35,251 nt of DNA from a virus: positions 1-35,251 of IMG/VR virus record IMGVR_UViG_3300036806_000187. One strand, written 5' to 3'. Positions within the stretch are counted from its first letter, which is position 1. Each line of letters starts with the position of its first letter. This document shows positions 27,010 to 35,251 of the stretch, piece after piece. Under the pieces are notes generated by a model. The model made no database searches. It saw only the letters and a program-made list of their open reading frames with translations, and had not been told where the DNA came from. The translations under genes were made by a program, and so were the position numbers.

Positions 27010-28131
27010 ATGACATTTACATTCACTAATTATGCGGGCATAGAACCACAAAGATCTCCTTTTCATGATTTGATTGGAAAGATTTTAAGTGGTTATGGCG
27101 GAGCTGTTAATGCTAGATATATGCCGCGTGAAAAAGAGGCTGATATTTTTCATAAACAGATATCGCCATTAGCCATGCTTGCAAGCAGCCCCTATTTTTC
27201 TTCGTTACATCCTGAACAACAACAACAAATTGCAGGTTATGTTCAGCAAATGCTATCAAAACAAATGCAAGGTAGCCCTTTATTTCAAGGTATGAGTGGC
27301 ATTCAAGGTATTCCACAAGGACAAGCTAATGCAATTCCACAAAATCAGTCATCTGGTTTTGGAGCTCCTAATATGCAAATGCCACAAATGGGGAATCCAG
27401 ACCAATCATTAGCACCTCAAAATGCAGCTGAACATTTTACTAAGAAATTTACTCAAAGTTCTTTGGCTCCTGGTGCACCATTTAGGGGTGCAAGTGGGGA
27501 AACCGTGTATACCCCCCCTTCTGGTGCCGTATCTGAGGGTATTAATGTTCTAACAAATACTAAAGGTTTAAAGAAATTATTCGATCAGTATGCATCTACG
27601 TTGCCAGAATTAGCTAATGCACCAGAAGTACAAAAATCATTGTCTAGAGGCGCTAGCGAAGTAGAAAAATTAGGAGAAAGATTTAATCTTCCATTTACTA
27701 AGCAAATATCTAATATTTTAGGTGGAAATAAATTATCACAGCAACAGGCAAGCATAGCATCCCTAAAGGCTCAAATGGGCCCATCATTACGAGCTTTACA
27801 TTTCAATAATGATGAAATTAACGATATGTTTAGTATTCATCCTGGTGAAAATAGAAAAAATGTTAAAGACAGACTGATGTCTATATGGCCAGTAATCGAG
27901 AAAAGAATAAATTTACATAGGAAAAATTTGGAAGAGGGGGTTAACGTAAGTAAACGACCTTTATCTTCTAATGATATGAATATGAACAATGAATCATCTG
28001 AGGGCGTGCCATTGTCACAAGCTAATGGTGGTCATGTATTATTAATGGCTCCTGATGGTACAAGAGGATGGGTGCCAGCTGATAAAGCCTCTGAGTTGAT
28101 TAGATTAAAAAATTTGAAGAGGGTTAGTTAA
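27010..28131 (+). CDS. Ejection protein 2
   Basis: A 373-aa protein. Its N terminus is MTFTFTNYAGIEPQRSPFHD and DLIGKILSGYGGAV; a Gln/Met/Pro-rich central region (about 75-135) is low complexity, and the C-terminal part is helical. It ends with a small conserved-looking unit GHVLLMAPDGTRGWVPADKA that may be an independent SH3-like or cap motif seen at the end of other phage proteins. GGGGTGAG precedes the ATG. Assigned by place and composition. Confidence 0.6.
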   Translation: MTFTFTNYAGIEPQRSPFHDLIGKILSGYGGAVNARYMPREKEADIFHKQISPLAMLASSPYFSSLHPEQQQQIAGYVQQMLSKQMQGSPLFQGMSGIQGIPQGQANAIPQNQSSGFGAPNMQMPQMGNPDQSLAPQNAAEHFTKKFTQSSLAPGAPFRGASGETVYTPPSGAVSEGINVLTNTKGLKKLFDQYASTLPELANAPEVQKSLSRGASEVEKLGERFNLPFTKQISNILGGNKLSQQQASIASLKAQMGPSLRALHFNNDEINDMFSIHPGENRKNVKDRLMSIWPVIEKRINLHRKNLEEGVNVSKRPLSSNDMNMNNESSEGVPLSQANGGHVLLMAPDGTRGWVPADKASELIRLKNLKRVS

Positions 28132-28132
28132 A

Positions 28133-29194
28133 ATGTCTAGGGAAAAATTTGATTGGTCATCCGTTGGAGGTTATCCAGCTGATGAAGCACATATGACACC
28201 ATCTATAAATCAACCAAATCAATCATCATTATTAGACAAAATAGCTGAATCTTTATCTGGAGCAGGATTAGGGCTTGCACAAGGTGGGAGTGATATCGGC
28301 GCTAACATTGCTCATTTTCCTAGTGATGTTTACACATATTTTACTGGTAAACCTGGTTATGATACCCCAAAACCAGATTTAAGATCGTGGGGACCGCAAT
28401 CAGATGTTGGTAAGGGAGCAGAATCACTGGGTGAATTTGCTGCCCCTTTTGCACTCTCTCCTGGGTTAGCCCTAGAAACACAATTAGGAAAATCATTATT
28501 TGGTGGGAAGCTGTTACCTAGAGCAGCTCTAGAATCTTTACTTGGTAGCTCTGAATCAGATAATAGGGGTCTAGGTTTAGGCCTAGGTGCATTAACTCCA
28601 GCTGTCGGAAAGGCAATTAGATTTGTCAAAGAAACTCCTTTAACAAGGAGTGGGGCCATTAAAAAGATGAATAAAGCCAGCGAATTAGCTGGAGAGGAGC
28701 CATTGGGTATCCCTATGAATATGGATTTTATTAGAAATTTAGAATATCAAATGGGGTCGAATCATTTAAAACCTAGTAGAATGGCTATTAATAATTTATT
28801 AGGAGAGGCTGCAAAAGGTGATTATCAATCTTATCATAAATTACAATCTGCCTTGGGGGATATAAGCAGAGAACTTATACATCCTGAACCACAAACAGGA
28901 AAAGGTTTTTTTAATATGATTGGTAATCTTTTTAGTAGGCCACAAACGACAGCATCCGAAAGACTCACTGGAAATCAATTAAACGAGCTAAGAAATCAAT
29001 ATGTAAAAGAAGCTATGGAGCATTTAGAAAAAACTGGAAAGGGTAAAATAGCTAATCTGGCTACTCAAGGAAAGAGAGAGTATGCAAATTATAAAAACTT
29101 TAAACCATATCGTAATGCACTTATGGCAGCCATAGCCGGAAGTGCTGGCGTTCCAGGTTATGGCTTAATAAAACATATTTTCAGTCATGAATAG
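28133..29194 (+). CDS. Ejection protein 3 with hydrophobic centre
   Basis: A 353-aa protein. A Gly/Ala-rich, partly hydrophobic stretch (SGAGLGLAQGGSDIGANIAH, then LGLGLGALTPAVGKA at about 145-160) precedes a helical, Lys-rich C-terminal half (ASERLTGNQLNELRNQYV) that ends in a short hydrophobic AIAGSAGVPGYGLI. Such proteins of podoviruses cross the inner membrane during DNA entry. I see no lytic transglycosylase glutamate motif. GAAGAGGG precedes the ATG, which follows the previous stop after one base. Confidence 0.6.
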   Translation: MSREKFDWSSVGGYPADEAHMTPSINQPNQSSLLDKIAESLSGAGLGLAQGGSDIGANIAHFPSDVYTYFTGKPGYDTPKPDLRSWGPQSDVGKGAESLGEFAAPFALSPGLALETQLGKSLFGGKLLPRAALESLLGSSESDNRGLGLGLGALTPAVGKAIRFVKETPLTRSGAIKKMNKASELAGEEPLGIPMNMDFIRNLEYQMGSNHLKPSRMAINNLLGEAAKGDYQSYHKLQSALGDISRELIHPEPQTGKGFFNMIGNLFSRPQTTASERLTGNQLNELRNQYVKEAMEHLEKTGKGKIANLATQGKREYANYKNFKPYRNALMAAIAGSAGVPGYGLIKHIFSHE

Positions 29195-29195
29195 A

Positions 29196-29336
29196 TTATT
29201 CATATGATTTTTTTTCAGGGTTCCACTTTGGATTATAGTCGTTGACGTTTGGATCATCAGACGAAAAATAAGTTATAGAGGAAATGATGATACTTAACCA
29301 AAATATGATACCGAAAAAACAAAGAACACCTGCCAT
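29196..29336 (-). CDS. Small membrane protein on the opposite strand, 46 aa
   Basis: ATG 29336 has TAGGAG upstream on the minus strand. MAGVLCFFGIIFWLSIIISS forms a clear membrane helix, then a polar Asn/Pro-rich tail (NVNDYNPKWNP) probably outside or in the cytoplasm. It has a consensus promoter (29392-29363) while everything around it is transcribed the other way, so it is likely expressed before the late stage. Candidates are superinfection exclusion or membrane-acting host control; none is proved. Confidence 0.6.
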   Translation of the reverse strand: MAGVLCFFGIIFWLSIIISSITYFSSDDPNVNDYNPKWNPEKKSYE

Positions 29337-29362
29337 AATTTACTCCTAGTTAGTTTGGATAA

Positions 29363-29392
29363 ATTATAAGCAAATGTATAACTTAATGTCAA
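29363..29392 (-). promoter_or_regulatory. Consensus sigma70 promoter for the small membrane protein
   Basis: On the minus strand, TTGACA (29392-29387), an 18-bp spacer and TATAAT (29368-29363): both boxes are perfect. One of the strongest promoters in the window. Confidence 0.82.
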
Positions 29393-29428
29393 TAGTTTTA
29401 ATAATTGAATGGAAAATTTATAAGCATG

Positions 29429-29437
29429 TGATATAAT
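29429..29437 (+). promoter_or_regulatory. Extended -10 promoter for the XhlA-like pair
   Basis: TG-A-TATAAT is a perfect extended -10. A weak TTGAAT lies further upstream (21-bp spacer), so the promoter probably relies on the TGn element. With 29363-29392 it makes a third divergent promoter pair. Confidence 0.6.
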
Positions 29438-29482
29438 TAGTTCATATAACATATACTTTTTGCAGAGAATAGGAACTAACTA

Positions 29483-29647
29483 ATGACAATTGATACATTA
29501 AATGAGAAATACATTGACCATGAAGTAAGAATTAGATTACTAGAAAAAACGGTAAGTGATATTAAAAAACTAGGATTTTGGATATTAGGTACAATTATTG
29601 TAGGTATAGCGCTACCAATAAGTTTACATTCATATGGATTAATTTAG
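29483..29647 (+). CDS. XhlA-like coiled-coil/one-TM protein 2
   Basis: A 54-aa protein: MTIDTLNEKYIDHEVRIRLL, then EKTVSDIKKLGFW and a membrane helix ILGTIIVGIALPISL. The ordering (acidic coiled coil, DIK linker, C-terminal TM) is that of XhlA-type phage peptides linked to lysis in Bacillus phages. TAGGAAC precedes the ATG. With the next gene it may form a two-component membrane complex. Lysis role is inference. Confidence 0.6.
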   Translation: MTIDTLNEKYIDHEVRIRLLEKTVSDIKKLGFWILGTIIVGIALPISLHSYGLI

Positions 29648-29681
29648 ATTAAAGCCAAGGATGGCTCAAAAGGAGCCAAGA

Positions 29682-29933
29682 ATGAGTGAAGATAATGTTG
29701 TAAGTATAAAAGATTTTTATAATCATGAGACAAGAATATCCATAGTAGAAAATGCGATACTTGGTATTGAGAAACGCTTTGATAAGATTGATAATGATTT
29801 AAAGGAAATAAAATCGGACATGAAGTCTGATTTTAGATGGATACTAGCCATAATAGGTAGCTGTATGTTGTTCATCACTGGTGCAATTACTGGTCTTACT
29901 GCTATAATAGCACATGGATTTCACTGGTTTTAA
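29682..29933 (+). CDS. XhlA-like coiled-coil/one-TM protein 3
   Basis: An 83-aa protein: NHETRISIVENAILGIEKRF (coiled coil), KEIKSDMKSDFRW, then the membrane helix ILAIIGSCMLFITGAITGL. ATG 29682 is chosen over 29661 because AAAAGGAG lies seven bases before it. It is the most typical XhlA-like member in the genome and shares the HE(T/V)RI and IK(S/K)xxKSD-type positions with its neighbour. Possible holin or holin accessory. Confidence 0.65.
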   Translation: MSEDNVVSIKDFYNHETRISIVENAILGIEKRFDKIDNDLKEIKSDMKSDFRWILAIIGSCMLFITGAITGLTAIIAHGFHWF

Positions 29934-29965
29934 ATAAATTTGTACAATGATAAAAGGATTTATCA

Positions 29966-31993
29966 ATGTCAACATTTACAGGGAATGTAAATAAATTAGT
30001 CGCAGCAGCTATTTTACAAGATAGTTTTGTGGACAAAGACGGCACACCTATGTCCAATGGTGCTGTCACTTGCTACCATGATAATTCACGAACGACTCTA
30101 AAGAACTGGTACTATCAATCAGGTACACCAGGAAATTATACCTACATCGCCCTACCCAACCCATTAACCTTAAGTGCTGCTGGAACCATTTGCGATATTA
30201 ACGGCGTAGATACGATACCATTCTTTTACCCATGGTCAGAAACAAATCAGAATGTGGCAGATCCATATTACATCACCATTGTGAATTTCGCCAACACAAA
30301 CCAAATCACTCGGGCTAATTTCCCATTTCAAGGTACAGCTGGAAGCAACCCTATAACTACGACAGAGGCTAACCTTAATAATGCCATTATTAATACAGGT
30401 TTCTGGCGCAATATAGCACCTAACCAGACGACAGCTGCCTCATACACAAGCTTTACCTATAACTCCGGTAATATGCCAGTCCCATCAGGTGGAACAATTC
30501 CTGCTATTATTGTAGCGCCAAGTCAACACGATGGCTTTAGGATGCCGGACATACAATTCCAAAAAACCAATTTCTCAGGTACGGATGTTGCAACATTTAC
30601 ACCTTTCCCATTAAGTATATCCCAGCCAATACTTAATAATATTGTACCTGAATATTATGTTAACCATGTATCAGGCGCGGGGTCCGCCGTTACACAAAAA
30701 TGTTATCAATTTCCAATATCATTACACGTTAATACATTAGCAAATGTGCCTTTCACCTTTTCTATCATGGCCCAAAATGATCCACTGACAGGAACAATAA
30801 CAGGCGGCGGAAATGTTATTAAGATTTACATTCTCCAAGATACGGGAACGGGGGGGGCTACAGTTCCAGTGGGGATACCTCTTGCCACATACACACTAAA
30901 TAATAACTGGACTCTCTACACGGCCACAGGAATTTTCCCATCAACAGCAGGACTCATACTTGGAAAAGGTGGCGATGATGCTCTATATCTGCAAGTACAA
31001 TTACCACTGAACGTTGCTTGTGGCATTAACTTTACAAACCCAAGTATTTACTTAACCCAGAATGCAATAATACCTGCCAATAATTTCACAACTTACGATC
31101 AAGTGGATGCTATTATAAATAGTCCACGCACAGGCGATATAAGAACAAGTTTAAATAGCTTCTATTATTTTGGATGGCTGCCTATGAATGATGGCACCAT
31201 AGGTAATTCATCATCCAATGGTACAGCTAGAGCCAATAATGACACCTGGCAATTATATAATCTCATATGGAATGCTTGCGCCCCATTTAGCGCCTCGGGA
31301 GCAGGTACGACAAATCCATTAGCACAGATGTATACAAGCACAGGAACACCAGTAGGCTATGGGCCAAATATTACATCGCCAACAACAGCGTACGCAGATT
31401 TTAATGCTGGGAATCAACTAACATTAACAGCTGCCATGGGTAGTGTAATATTAGGAACCGTTCCATTAGCGACGCTATTAGCTGCCACTCCGACCTTAAT
31501 AGGTTATAAGTCTGTTGTTACTGCATCAAGCTCTGGTGGCGTATTGTTTACTACTTCTGCATCGAATTTATTAAATCTCTTCACCGGAAATACGGTTACT
31601 TTTACAAGCACAACATCCCTAGTAAATGTTGCGGCAAATACCATTTACTATATCATTCCAGTTACAACTACAACTTTCCATATAGCGACATCATTTGCAA
31701 ATGCATTGGCTGGGACTGCTGTTTCTTATACCGGTGCTGAAACAGGCACAGTAACAGCTTACCTACAGCAAACAGCGTCTTACGAGGGCGAATATGCTCA
31801 TACGCAATTGTTGGCAGAATTAGCCACACACGATCATGGCTATACGCACACAATAACAAATCTTCTTGCTCCCAACACCGGAGCGACTGGACCTGTAACA
31901 ACAACTAACGCTGTTACGGATCCTGCTGGAAGTAGTACGCCATTTAACGTCACGCAACCAGGAACATTTTATAATATGTTTATTAAGCTTTAA
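29966..31993 (+). CDS. Tail fibre/spike with C-terminal collar-like domain
   Basis: A 675-aa protein. The N terminus (about 15-130: DSFVDKDGTPMSNGAVTCYH, then LSAAGTICDINGVDTIPFFY) matches phage tail proteins with a short head-binding beta domain. Residues about 130-400 resemble a carbohydrate-binding beta sandwich. The C terminus (TQLLAELATHDHGYTHT, then NVTQPGTFYNMFIKL) has the H-x-H and N-x-x-QP-x-x-x-x-x-x-x-IK signs of the tail-collar/short-fibre family. It is probably the main receptor-binding protein. AAAGGA precedes the start. Confidence 0.75.
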   Translation: MSTFTGNVNKLVAAAILQDSFVDKDGTPMSNGAVTCYHDNSRTTLKNWYYQSGTPGNYTYIALPNPLTLSAAGTICDINGVDTIPFFYPWSETNQNVADPYYITIVNFANTNQITRANFPFQGTAGSNPITTTEANLNNAIINTGFWRNIAPNQTTAASYTSFTYNSGNMPVPSGGTIPAIIVAPSQHDGFRMPDIQFQKTNFSGTDVATFTPFPLSISQPILNNIVPEYYVNHVSGAGSAVTQKCYQFPISLHVNTLANVPFTFSIMAQNDPLTGTITGGGNVIKIYILQDTGTGGATVPVGIPLATYTLNNNWTLYTATGIFPSTAGLILGKGGDDALYLQVQLPLNVACGINFTNPSIYLTQNAIIPANNFTTYDQVDAIINSPRTGDIRTSLNSFYYFGWLPMNDGTIGNSSSNGTARANNDTWQLYNLIWNACAPFSASGAGTTNPLAQMYTSTGTPVGYGPNITSPTTAYADFNAGNQLTLTAAMGSVILGTVPLATLLAATPTLIGYKSVVTASSSGGVLFTTSASNLLNLFTGNTVTFTSTTSLVNVAANTIYYIIPVTTTTFHIATSFANALAGTAVSYTGAETGTVTAYLQQTASYEGEYAHTQLLAELATHDHGYTHTITNLLAPNTGATGPVTTTNAVTDPAGSSTPFNVTQPGTFYNMFIKL

Positions 31994-32069
31994 GGCAGTG
32001 TCGACGCTGTAGATATGATGTCGTGATGTGTCGATAAATAAGAGATTTTTAAATATAAGGATATATTTA

Positions 32070-32432
32070 ATGACTATCAGCACGGAACTAGTATTCGGTC
32101 GTGATGAACAAGGCTATAACGCCTATGCACCGAAAGACTCAACCAATAAATACACCGCGGAATTAACGAACGGCAATGCTACCAGCATTACTGTGCCCTC
32201 CAACTATCAAGTATGGATTGCGGCTTTCAGCATTGAGCCAGGTGCTAATGTCTGGGTTGACTTTACAACCACAGCAGCCGTACCAGCCGGAGCAACATTA
32301 GCCGCATCAACAGCGTCCCTAAACCCAGGTCAGCGTACCGTTCTTGCAGGCTCTACCATTAGCATGATTACGGCAAATACGACTGCAAACGTTGGAATTG
32401 AACTTTGGGCTATATCGAGGCTTGCGCAATGA
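32070..32432 (+). CDS. Small virion-associated beta protein
   Basis: A 120-aa protein from ATG 32070 (TAAGGA upstream; the longer frame from 32028 lacks a ribosome site). [20 protein letters not shown], then a Thr/Ala-rich beta sandwich ([20 protein letters not shown]) ending [12 protein letters not shown]. Similar small beta proteins occur next to fibre genes in podoviruses, as fibre tips or adaptors. Joined to the next gene by ATGA. Confidence 0.6.
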   Translation: MTISTELVFGRDEQGYNAYAPKDSTNKYTAELTNGNATSITVPSNYQVWIAAFSIEPGANVWVDFTTTAAVPAGATLAASTASLNPGQRTVLAGSTISMITANTTANVGIELWAISRLAQ

Positions 32433-32620
32433 GTCTGCCAATAGATTCGTATTCACATGGATTTAAATTTCAATGGGTTCGAATTGCTACCGATAACGTG
32501 GCAGGACAGGTCATACAGCCAGAATTTGACCCAACGCCACCGCCTGAGGAAGGGTATTTTTTATTGTTAGATGGAACTCATTTTAAGTTACTTAACGGAC
32601 AGGATTTGACACTGCTATGA
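32429..32620 (+). CDS. Small fibre-cluster protein, 63 aa
   Basis: [19 protein letters not shown], then a Pro-rich piece [10 protein letters not shown] and [22 protein letters not shown] 32429 overlaps the previous stop as ATGA and follows CGAGG; a TTG further upstream is unlikely. The ending LLDGTxFxLLxGQ is a beta repeat common in short phage tail adaptors. Ends by ATGA into the next fibre. Confidence 0.6.
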   Translation: MSLPIDSYSHGFKFQWVRIATDNVAGQVIQPEFDPTPPPEEGYFLLLDGTHFKLLNGQDLTLL

Positions 32621-33678
32621 GCATGAATATAGATCAAGTTTTTATTGCGAATCCGATTACATCAAACGCCGGAACGGATTTGATGTATTTCGGTCAATCG
32701 CCCTATGGTGCCGGTAATGATGCTGCGATGACCTATACAAATTTTTCGGCACAGTTTGGCGCACCTTATACGGCGTCTGCCTTAACGAGCACTTCTGATA
32801 CAAATGTTACTATAACGCTAGGAGGAGCGCCCACAACGGCATTATTGCATGCTGCTTCTATAACTATGGGTTGGACTGGATTATTAAGCGGTACGCGTGG
32901 AGGCACAGGTGTTAATAATGGTTCAAATACAGCAACGTTTGCAGGAAATCTAAACTTTGCCAATTCGTTTACGACGTCTGGTAATTTTGCAGTCACCCAG
33001 ACTTATACGAATACCACAAATGTAACTTTCCCAACATCAGGCACATTAGCAACCACCTCACAAATACCTACTGGGGTTGCTCTTACGGAGGCTAATGATA
33101 CTAATGTGACTTTGACTCTCGGAGGAAGTCCAAGTACAGCTCTCGTTAATGCAGCATCAATCACTGCAGGTTGGACAGGAACGCTTGCGGTAGGTCGAGG
33201 AGGTCTAGGTATAGGAACGACACCTACAAATGGCCAAATACCTATAGGAAACGGTACGAATTATACCGCTGCAGCAATTACTGCAGGCACCGGCATATCA
33301 GTCACTAATGGCTCAGGTTCGGTAAGTATTGCAATTAACGGTGCCGATCAATGGGTTGATGAAACAGGCTCAAGTGTGACCATGACGACTAATACTGGGT
33401 ATACATCCGATGACGGTGCAAGTCTAGTTACCTTTACCTTGCCAACTACATCAGCCATAGGAGACTGGGTAGAAGTGAATGGCAAAGGCTCTGGTCTTTG
33501 GAAGATAGCTCAAGCAACTGGCCAACAAATTCATATTGGTACATCTGCGACAACATCCGGCGCAACAGGAAGTCTAGAGGCAGTAAATCAATTCGATAAT
33601 GTAAGGTTACGTTGCTTAACAGCTAATACAATTTGGACAGTAGTTTCACAACAGTCCTCAGGTTTAACAGTCGTTTAA
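32617..33678 (+). CDS. Tail fibre protein A with shared C-terminal module
   Basis: A 353-aa Thr/Gly-rich protein. Two internal repeats run from (S/A)DTNVT(I/L)TLGG through AASITxGWTG to the next GG(T/L)G (about residues 60-98 and 157-200). The last 110 residues (WVDETGSSVTMTTNTGYTSD, then GDWVEVNGKGSGLWKI, ending QSSGLTVV) match the end of the next protein. GGTG motifs are typical of phage fibres. Probably a distal adhesin or side fibre. Confidence 0.75.
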   Translation: MSMNIDQVFIANPITSNAGTDLMYFGQSPYGAGNDAAMTYTNFSAQFGAPYTASALTSTSDTNVTITLGGAPTTALLHAASITMGWTGLLSGTRGGTGVNNGSNTATFAGNLNFANSFTTSGNFAVTQTYTNTTNVTFPTSGTLATTSQIPTGVALTEANDTNVTLTLGGSPSTALVNAASITAGWTGTLAVGRGGLGIGTTPTNGQIPIGNGTNYTAAAITAGTGISVTNGSGSVSIAINGADQWVDETGSSVTMTTNTGYTSDDGASLVTFTLPTTSAIGDWVEVNGKGSGLWKIAQATGQQIHIGTSATTSGATGSLEAVNQFDNVRLRCLTANTIWTVVSQQSSGLTVV

Positions 33679-33687
33679 GGAAATACA

Positions 33688-34557
33688 ATGGCCACAGAAG
33701 AAATGTTTACATCATTGCCCTCGGTAAGCAATGCAATGATGTCCGATATAATATGCGCAGTACAAGGCTACGTTAGCCCATCGAATCTTGGATTGTCCGT
33801 ACAGGAAACATTGCAGCAAGTGTATAACCTGTTTCAATCCAATATTATTTTATTTTATCCAGGCAATCCAAACGGCAATGTTGCAGGAACAACGTACCAA
33901 TTCTGCTGGGATACAGTGGATATGGTCCTGTACATTTGTACAACTACCGGCACAGCGTCAACAGCTGTATGGACGGCTGTTTCCAGTGGCTCTGGTGTTA
34001 TTACACCTGCCCACGGTGGTACTGGTGTTGCAAGTCCGACCGCTCATACTTTGCCTGTTGCTGAAGGCTCTAGTAATTTTAACTTCTTAGGTCCATTAAC
34101 CAATGGACAATTATTAATTGGTTCAACAGGACTAGATCCCGTTCCAGCAGTATTAGCGGTATCTGGAACTGGGTTATCAATTACAAATGCACCTGGAAGT
34201 ATCACAATAAATAGCACAGGTCTTGCCGGCTTTAGCTGGACTGTTGTTTCTGGAACATCACAAGCCATGCTATCTGGGAATGGATATATATCTAATAATG
34301 CTGGTCTTGTAACCCTAACCCTTCCCGCAACAAGTGCTGTTGGCGATGAAATAGACATCATTGGAAAGGGTGCAGGAGGATGGCTTGTACAGTGCGGTGC
34401 TGGTCAAACGATTGTCGTTGGAAGCTCCACAACAAGTATTGCAGGCTCCGTTGCTTCTACAAATAGAAGGGACTCGTTTTACATGATTTGTACGGTTGCC
34501 AATTTAGAATGGACAGTAGGCTCCGCTCCCCAATCATCTGGATTAACTATTGTATAA
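33688..34557 (+). CDS. Tail fibre protein B with shared C-terminal module
   Basis: A 289-aa protein. Residues 1-85 are a separate N-terminal domain (MATEEMFTSLPSVSNAMMSD, LQQVYNLFQSNIILFYPGN), followed by TPAHGGTGVASPTAHTLPVA and a beta region. Residues about 180-289 are paralogous to the end of fibre A: SGNGYISNNAGLVTLTLPAT, GDEIDIIGKGAGGWLV, ending QSSGLTIV. Shared ends on different N termini suggest recombination between fibre genes. AAGGAAAT precedes the ATG. Confidence 0.75.
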   Translation: MATEEMFTSLPSVSNAMMSDIICAVQGYVSPSNLGLSVQETLQQVYNLFQSNIILFYPGNPNGNVAGTTYQFCWDTVDMVLYICTTTGTASTAVWTAVSSGSGVITPAHGGTGVASPTAHTLPVAEGSSNFNFLGPLTNGQLLIGSTGLDPVPAVLAVSGTGLSITNAPGSITINSTGLAGFSWTVVSGTSQAMLSGNGYISNNAGLVTLTLPATSAVGDEIDIIGKGAGGWLVQCGAGQTIVVGSSTTSIAGSVASTNRRDSFYMICTVANLEWTVGSAPQSSGLTIV

Positions 34558-34569
34558 GGATATAACGAA

Positions 34570-35251
34570 ATGGCTACTAATAATGCAGTTAACGTTGGCC
34601 TGTCAGGGTCTTCCGGAACCGGTTCCTTTGCCGGCACCACAAGCCCCACATTTGTGACACCTGTGTTGGGCACCCCAGCCAGCGGGAATCTTGTGAATTG
34701 TACTGGGTTTCCAGGAACAGCAGTTGTAACTCAGCAAACATTTACTTCGGGATCTGGAACCTATACGCCCACAGCAGGTACGCGTTATATATGGGTAAGA
34801 GCTCTTGCAGGCGGCGGTCAAGGTGGAGGGTGCACTTCAACCACGGGACAGGTTAATAATGGCGGCGGTGGTGGTGCTGGCGGTTATGGAGAATACATAG
34901 GCGCTGCCGCAACATTTGCTTATTCTGTTGGTGCTGGTGGTTCTACAGGTACAACCGGTACTGGGCAAACAGGTGGTTCAACAACTTTTGGAACAGCTGG
35001 CGCTCAAATAAGTTTAGCGGGTGGTGTTGGTGGTCAAGCAGGTACTTCGTCCGCAACTTCTGCAAGTGGCGTGGGAGGAGCTGGCGGCGCAGCTACCACC
35101 GCAACCATAGGTATAGCGGGCGGTCATGGTAACGTTGCTGTAATTCTAGCAGCAGGTGGCGTATCTGGTTCAGGAGCAAATTCACCCCTTGGAAATGGCG
35201 GCCAATCCGTATGGTACAGTGGAGCTAATTCGAATGGCGCTGTTGGAACAG
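34570..35251 (+). CDS. Glycine-rich tail fibre protein, N-terminal part (continues at 1)
   Basis: ATG 34570 is preceded by AAGGATATAACGAA. The frame is open to the window end and continues at 1-231 for a total of 261 aa. Residues 1-50 include SPTFVTPVLGTPASGNL, a motif frequent where phage fibres attach to fibre-associated domains. A beta unit (VVTQQTFTSGSGTYTPTAGT, RYIWVRALAGGG) comes next, then a long glycine-rich domain. Third in the row of fibre genes. Confidence 0.8.
   Translation, partial: MATNNAVNVGLSGSSGTGSFAGTTSPTFVTPVLGTPASGNLVNCTGFPGTAVVTQQTFTSGSGTYTPTAGTRYIWVRALAGGGQGGGCTSTTGQVNNGGGGGAGGYGEYIGAAATFAYSVGAGGSTGTTGTGQTGGSTTFGTAGAQISLAGGVGGQAGTSSATSASGVGGAGGAATTATIGIAGGHGNVAVILAAGGVSGSGANSPLGNGGQSVWYSGANSNGAVGT
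35125..35251. repeat. Right copy of exact 127-bp terminal overlap
   Basis: Identical to bases 1-127 and in the same reading frame of the fibre gene, so one copy should be removed when the genome is closed. Confidence 0.95.

Noticed and set aside
32470-32500. tRNA T-loop-like GGGTTCGAATTGC
   Set aside because: It lies inside a coding frame, and no D-arm, anticodon arm or acceptor stem can be drawn around it.
34044-34821. Minus-strand ORFs opposite the fibre genes
   Set aside because: Pro/Val/Thr-rich shadow frames produced by the Gly/Thr-rich fibre codons, with no start signals.

Overview
The window looks like one complete, circularly assembled tailed-phage genome. The first 127 bases are repeated exactly as the last 127, and one glycine-rich tail-fibre gene runs off the right end and finishes at the left end, so the unit genome is about 35,124 bp. 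The virion genes are of the P22 (short-tailed, podovirus) type: large terminase, a 700-aa portal, scaffold, a 438-aa coat protein, gp4-like and gp10-like tail factors, three ejection-type proteins and a set of fibres. AGGA-type ribosome sites, sigma70-type promoters, a Sak4/SSB-like recombination pair and Cro-like proteins fit a low-GC gammaproteobacterial host. The host genus cannot be fixed from the sequence.

Layout. 1-651: end of the last fibre gene and a VRR-NUC nuclease. 600-2909 (minus strand): a leftward early operon of a DUF669-type SSB-like protein with an SSB-style acidic tip, a Sak4-like ATPase, two duplicated small zinc proteins and an unknown protein. 2932-3023: back-to-back sigma70 promoters, the probable early switch. 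3046-5354 (plus): two tandem Cro-like proteins, small ORFs and a lambda O-like replication protein whose linker-coding DNA carries three interrupted palindromes followed by an AT-rich stretch, a probable origin. 5359-5919 (minus): three small genes with their own promoter. 6044-7015: small genes, a probable small terminase subunit and a terminator. 7053-10008: accessory genes, including a compact structured RNA (7672-7818) and a possible alternative-hairpin leader (7874-7910). 10194-11463 (minus): accessory genes, including a protein of five zinc-knuckle repeats. 11569-34557 and the wrap-around gene: late genes. These are broken by a cluster of tiny basic and His-rich genes (15620-17379), an AlpA-like regulator on the minus strand (18438-18632), a second structured RNA (18768-18907), a cargo gene with its own promoter (22782-23161), an endonuclease VII/HNH gene inserted at the start of the gp10-like gene, and a promoter-flanked pocket of membrane peptides (29196-29933).

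How it works together. The leftward operon would supply ssDNA annealing, the rightward operon switch control and origin recognition, and the late region packaging, head, tail plug, ejection and receptor-binding proteins. I recognise no integrase, CI-type repressor, endolysin or classical holin. Lysis candidates are limited to coiled-coil/one-TM peptides resembling XhlA. The least explained features are the two structured RNAs, the intragenic origin, the shuffled small-protein modules at 8.7-10.7 kb and the endonuclease insertion in the gp10-like gene.
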